In this document: in pieces, positions 63,378 through 64,000 of the stretch
Layout: every line of letters starts with the position of its first letter
Numbering within the stretch: the first letter of the stretch is position 1
From: Pseudoalteromonas shioyasakiensis
GTDB lineage: Bacteria > Pseudomonadota > Gammaproteobacteria > Enterobacterales > Alteromonadaceae
Assembly (NCBI RefSeq): GCF_001550135.1
Contig: NZ_LRUE01000024.1
Coordinates: forward strand, 372,001 to 436,000
Direction: 5' to 3'
DNA: 64,000 bases
Translations under genes and position numbers: made by a program
The notes under the pieces: generated by a model
What the model was told of the DNA's origin: nothing
The model's database searches: none
Seen by the model: only the letters and a program-made list of their open reading frames with translations

Positions 63378-63528
63378 GTGTACTGCCGAGTAGGCAGCTG
63401 AGAAATCAGTCAGGGTTTTGGATCTGGGAAGATAAAGGTGTACTGCCGAGTAGGCAGCTGAGAAAAGGCCGGGAAGTTAGCAATCACAGCTGATAACAAT
63501 GAACTGCCGAAAAGGCAGACTTATGAAA
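63378..63528 (+). CRISPR. Two-spacer I-F3 array with atypical terminal repeat
   Basis: Repeats 1 (63378-63405) and 2 (63438-63465) are identical 28-mers with the stem CTGCC-GAGTA-GGCAG. Spacer 1 is 32 nt (63406-63437). Spacer 2 occupies 63466-63498 and is followed by a divergent repeat (63499-63528) with stem CTGCC-GAAAA-GGCAG and a changed 3' tail (ACTTATGAAA instead of CTGAGAAA). Spacer 2 matches ffs at 47778-47809 (23 of 32 positions). No adaptation genes are present. The 63256-63377 leader has no recognisable gene. Confidence 0.93.
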
Positions 63529-63562
63529 TTCTTTAGTCAATTTTTACGTAAGTGAGTTCTAG

Positions 63563-64000
63563 ATGAATGTCCTTCAAAGAGCTGAAAATAGATTTGACTT
63601 TCTATCTATCGTGTCCGAAGAGAAAGTTACGAAGTCTTCAGATCCACTTTCCGAAATTGATTTTATTCATAATGGTGTTACCAAAGCAGGTGTTTTAGCG
63701 CTTGCTGAAACGTTGCATTGGGATAAAAAGCTTATCGCAGAGAATTTAGATATAACTGTGCATTTTTTAATGCGAAACAAATCTAAACGATTAAACAAGC
63801 ACCTTAGCGAAAATGTACTCGATATAGCAAGGTTAGCACAATTTGGTGTTGAGTATTTTGATAATATTGACAGTTTCAACTACTGGCTAGATAACCCTTC
63901 AATAGAGCTAAATGGTGATTCACCTCGCAACTACATGAATTCAATTCTAGGTCGTTTATTAATAAAGAAAACAGTAAATAAACTACGATACGGATATACA
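63563..64000 (+). CDS. MbcA/ParS/Xre-type antitoxin, runs to window edge
   Basis: 146 codons are open from the ATG at 63563 to the last base; the family is usually about this long, so the stop is probably just outside. N-terminal Xre-like part (GVLALAETLHWDKKLIAENL), and the C-terminal DUF2384 domain with FNYWLDNPSIELNGDSPRNY, where the W-L-x-x-P and G-x-x-P pattern is diagnostic. Such antitoxins are normally followed by a RES-domain NAD-degrading toxin. It starts 34 bp after the array. Confidence 0.75.
   Translation, partial: MNVLQRAENRFDFLSIVSEEKVTKSSDPLSEIDFIHNGVTKAGVLALAETLHWDKKLIAENLDITVHFLMRNKSKRLNKHLSENVLDIARLAQFGVEYFDNIDSFNYWLDNPSIELNGDSPRNYMNSILGRLLIKKTVNKLRYGYT

Larger units (their letters stand above)
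47861..64000 (+). mobile_element. Tn7-like type I-F3 CRISPR-associated transposon, partial
   Basis: The element begins 3' of ffs and runs past the right edge. Core parts: tnsA-tnsB-tnsC, tniQ, cas8/5f-cas7f-cas6f and a short CRISPR array with an atypical last repeat, with no cas1 or cas2-3 in view. Cargo between tnsC and tniQ carries Gabija, a CoiA-like nuclease gene and Pycsar. The ffs attachment site and atypical-repeat homing guide correspond to the known I-F3b branch. TnsA plus TnsB implies cut-and-paste transposition; Cascade-TniQ selects the site. The expected far end and target duplication (probably TTGGG, 47856-47860) lie outside the window. Confidence 0.93.

Noticed and set aside
63499..63560. 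Possible third spacer after the atypical repeat
   Set aside because: No further CTGCC-N5-GGCAG stem occurs before the ParS-like gene, so nothing closes a third spacer.

Overview
The window is a contiguous piece of a gammaproteobacterial chromosome, most likely Pseudoalteromonas or a close marine Alteromonadales relative. This is inferred from the gene order (map/rpsB-tsf-pyrH-frr-uppS-cdsA-dxr-rseP-bamA-skp-lpxD-fabZ-lpxA, lpxB-rnhB-dnaE-accA-tilS), moderate AT richness and protein style; no database search was possible.

Layout. 1-4440 is a decayed accessory patch: small hypothetical and membrane proteins, remnants of polymorphic-toxin genes, a displaced Rhs C-terminal tip and related hairpin repeats. 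4774-8972 (minus) is a two-gene RND efflux operon with the pump gene first. 9743-13996 (minus) is map-glnD-dapD. 14268-27142 (plus) is the translation, isoprenoid and envelope-biogenesis cluster. 27284-34039 holds a small RlpA-like lipoprotein and a convergent cydA-cydB-cydX-cydD-cydC operon that separates lpxA from lpxB. 34462-42417 carries lpxB-rnhB-dnaE-accA-tilS and a small membrane protein. 42443-47603 holds a GGDEF protein, a CPA2/Kef-type antiporter, a patatin-like phospholipase and a DUF3014 protein. 47732-47845 is ffs (4.5S SRP RNA).

From about 47861 to beyond the right edge lies the most interesting part: a Tn7-like, type I-F3 CRISPR-associated transposon (CAST) inserted just 3' of ffs. 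It encodes tnsA-tnsB-tnsC, then cargo, then tniQ-cas8/5f-cas7f-cas6f and a two-spacer CRISPR array whose last repeat is atypical. The last spacer matches ffs with mismatches concentrated near every sixth position, and the matched site lies about 50 bp before the transposon end. It is therefore the homing guide that explains the insertion. No cas1 or cas2-3 is present in the window.

The space between tnsC and tniQ is filled with defence genes: a Gabija pair (gajA-gajB), a divergently transcribed CoiA-like putative nuclease, and a Pycsar pair (2-3TM effector plus class III nucleotide cyclase). The Pycsar pair sits directly behind an Xre regulator gene with no intergenic gap. The same palindrome (CTAAGA-N3-TCTTAG) lies in front of xre and immediately in front of tniQ. 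This suggests that one repressor controls both the Pycsar-containing operon and the guide-RNA transposition machinery. A MbcA/ParS/Xre-type antitoxin follows the array and runs to the window edge.
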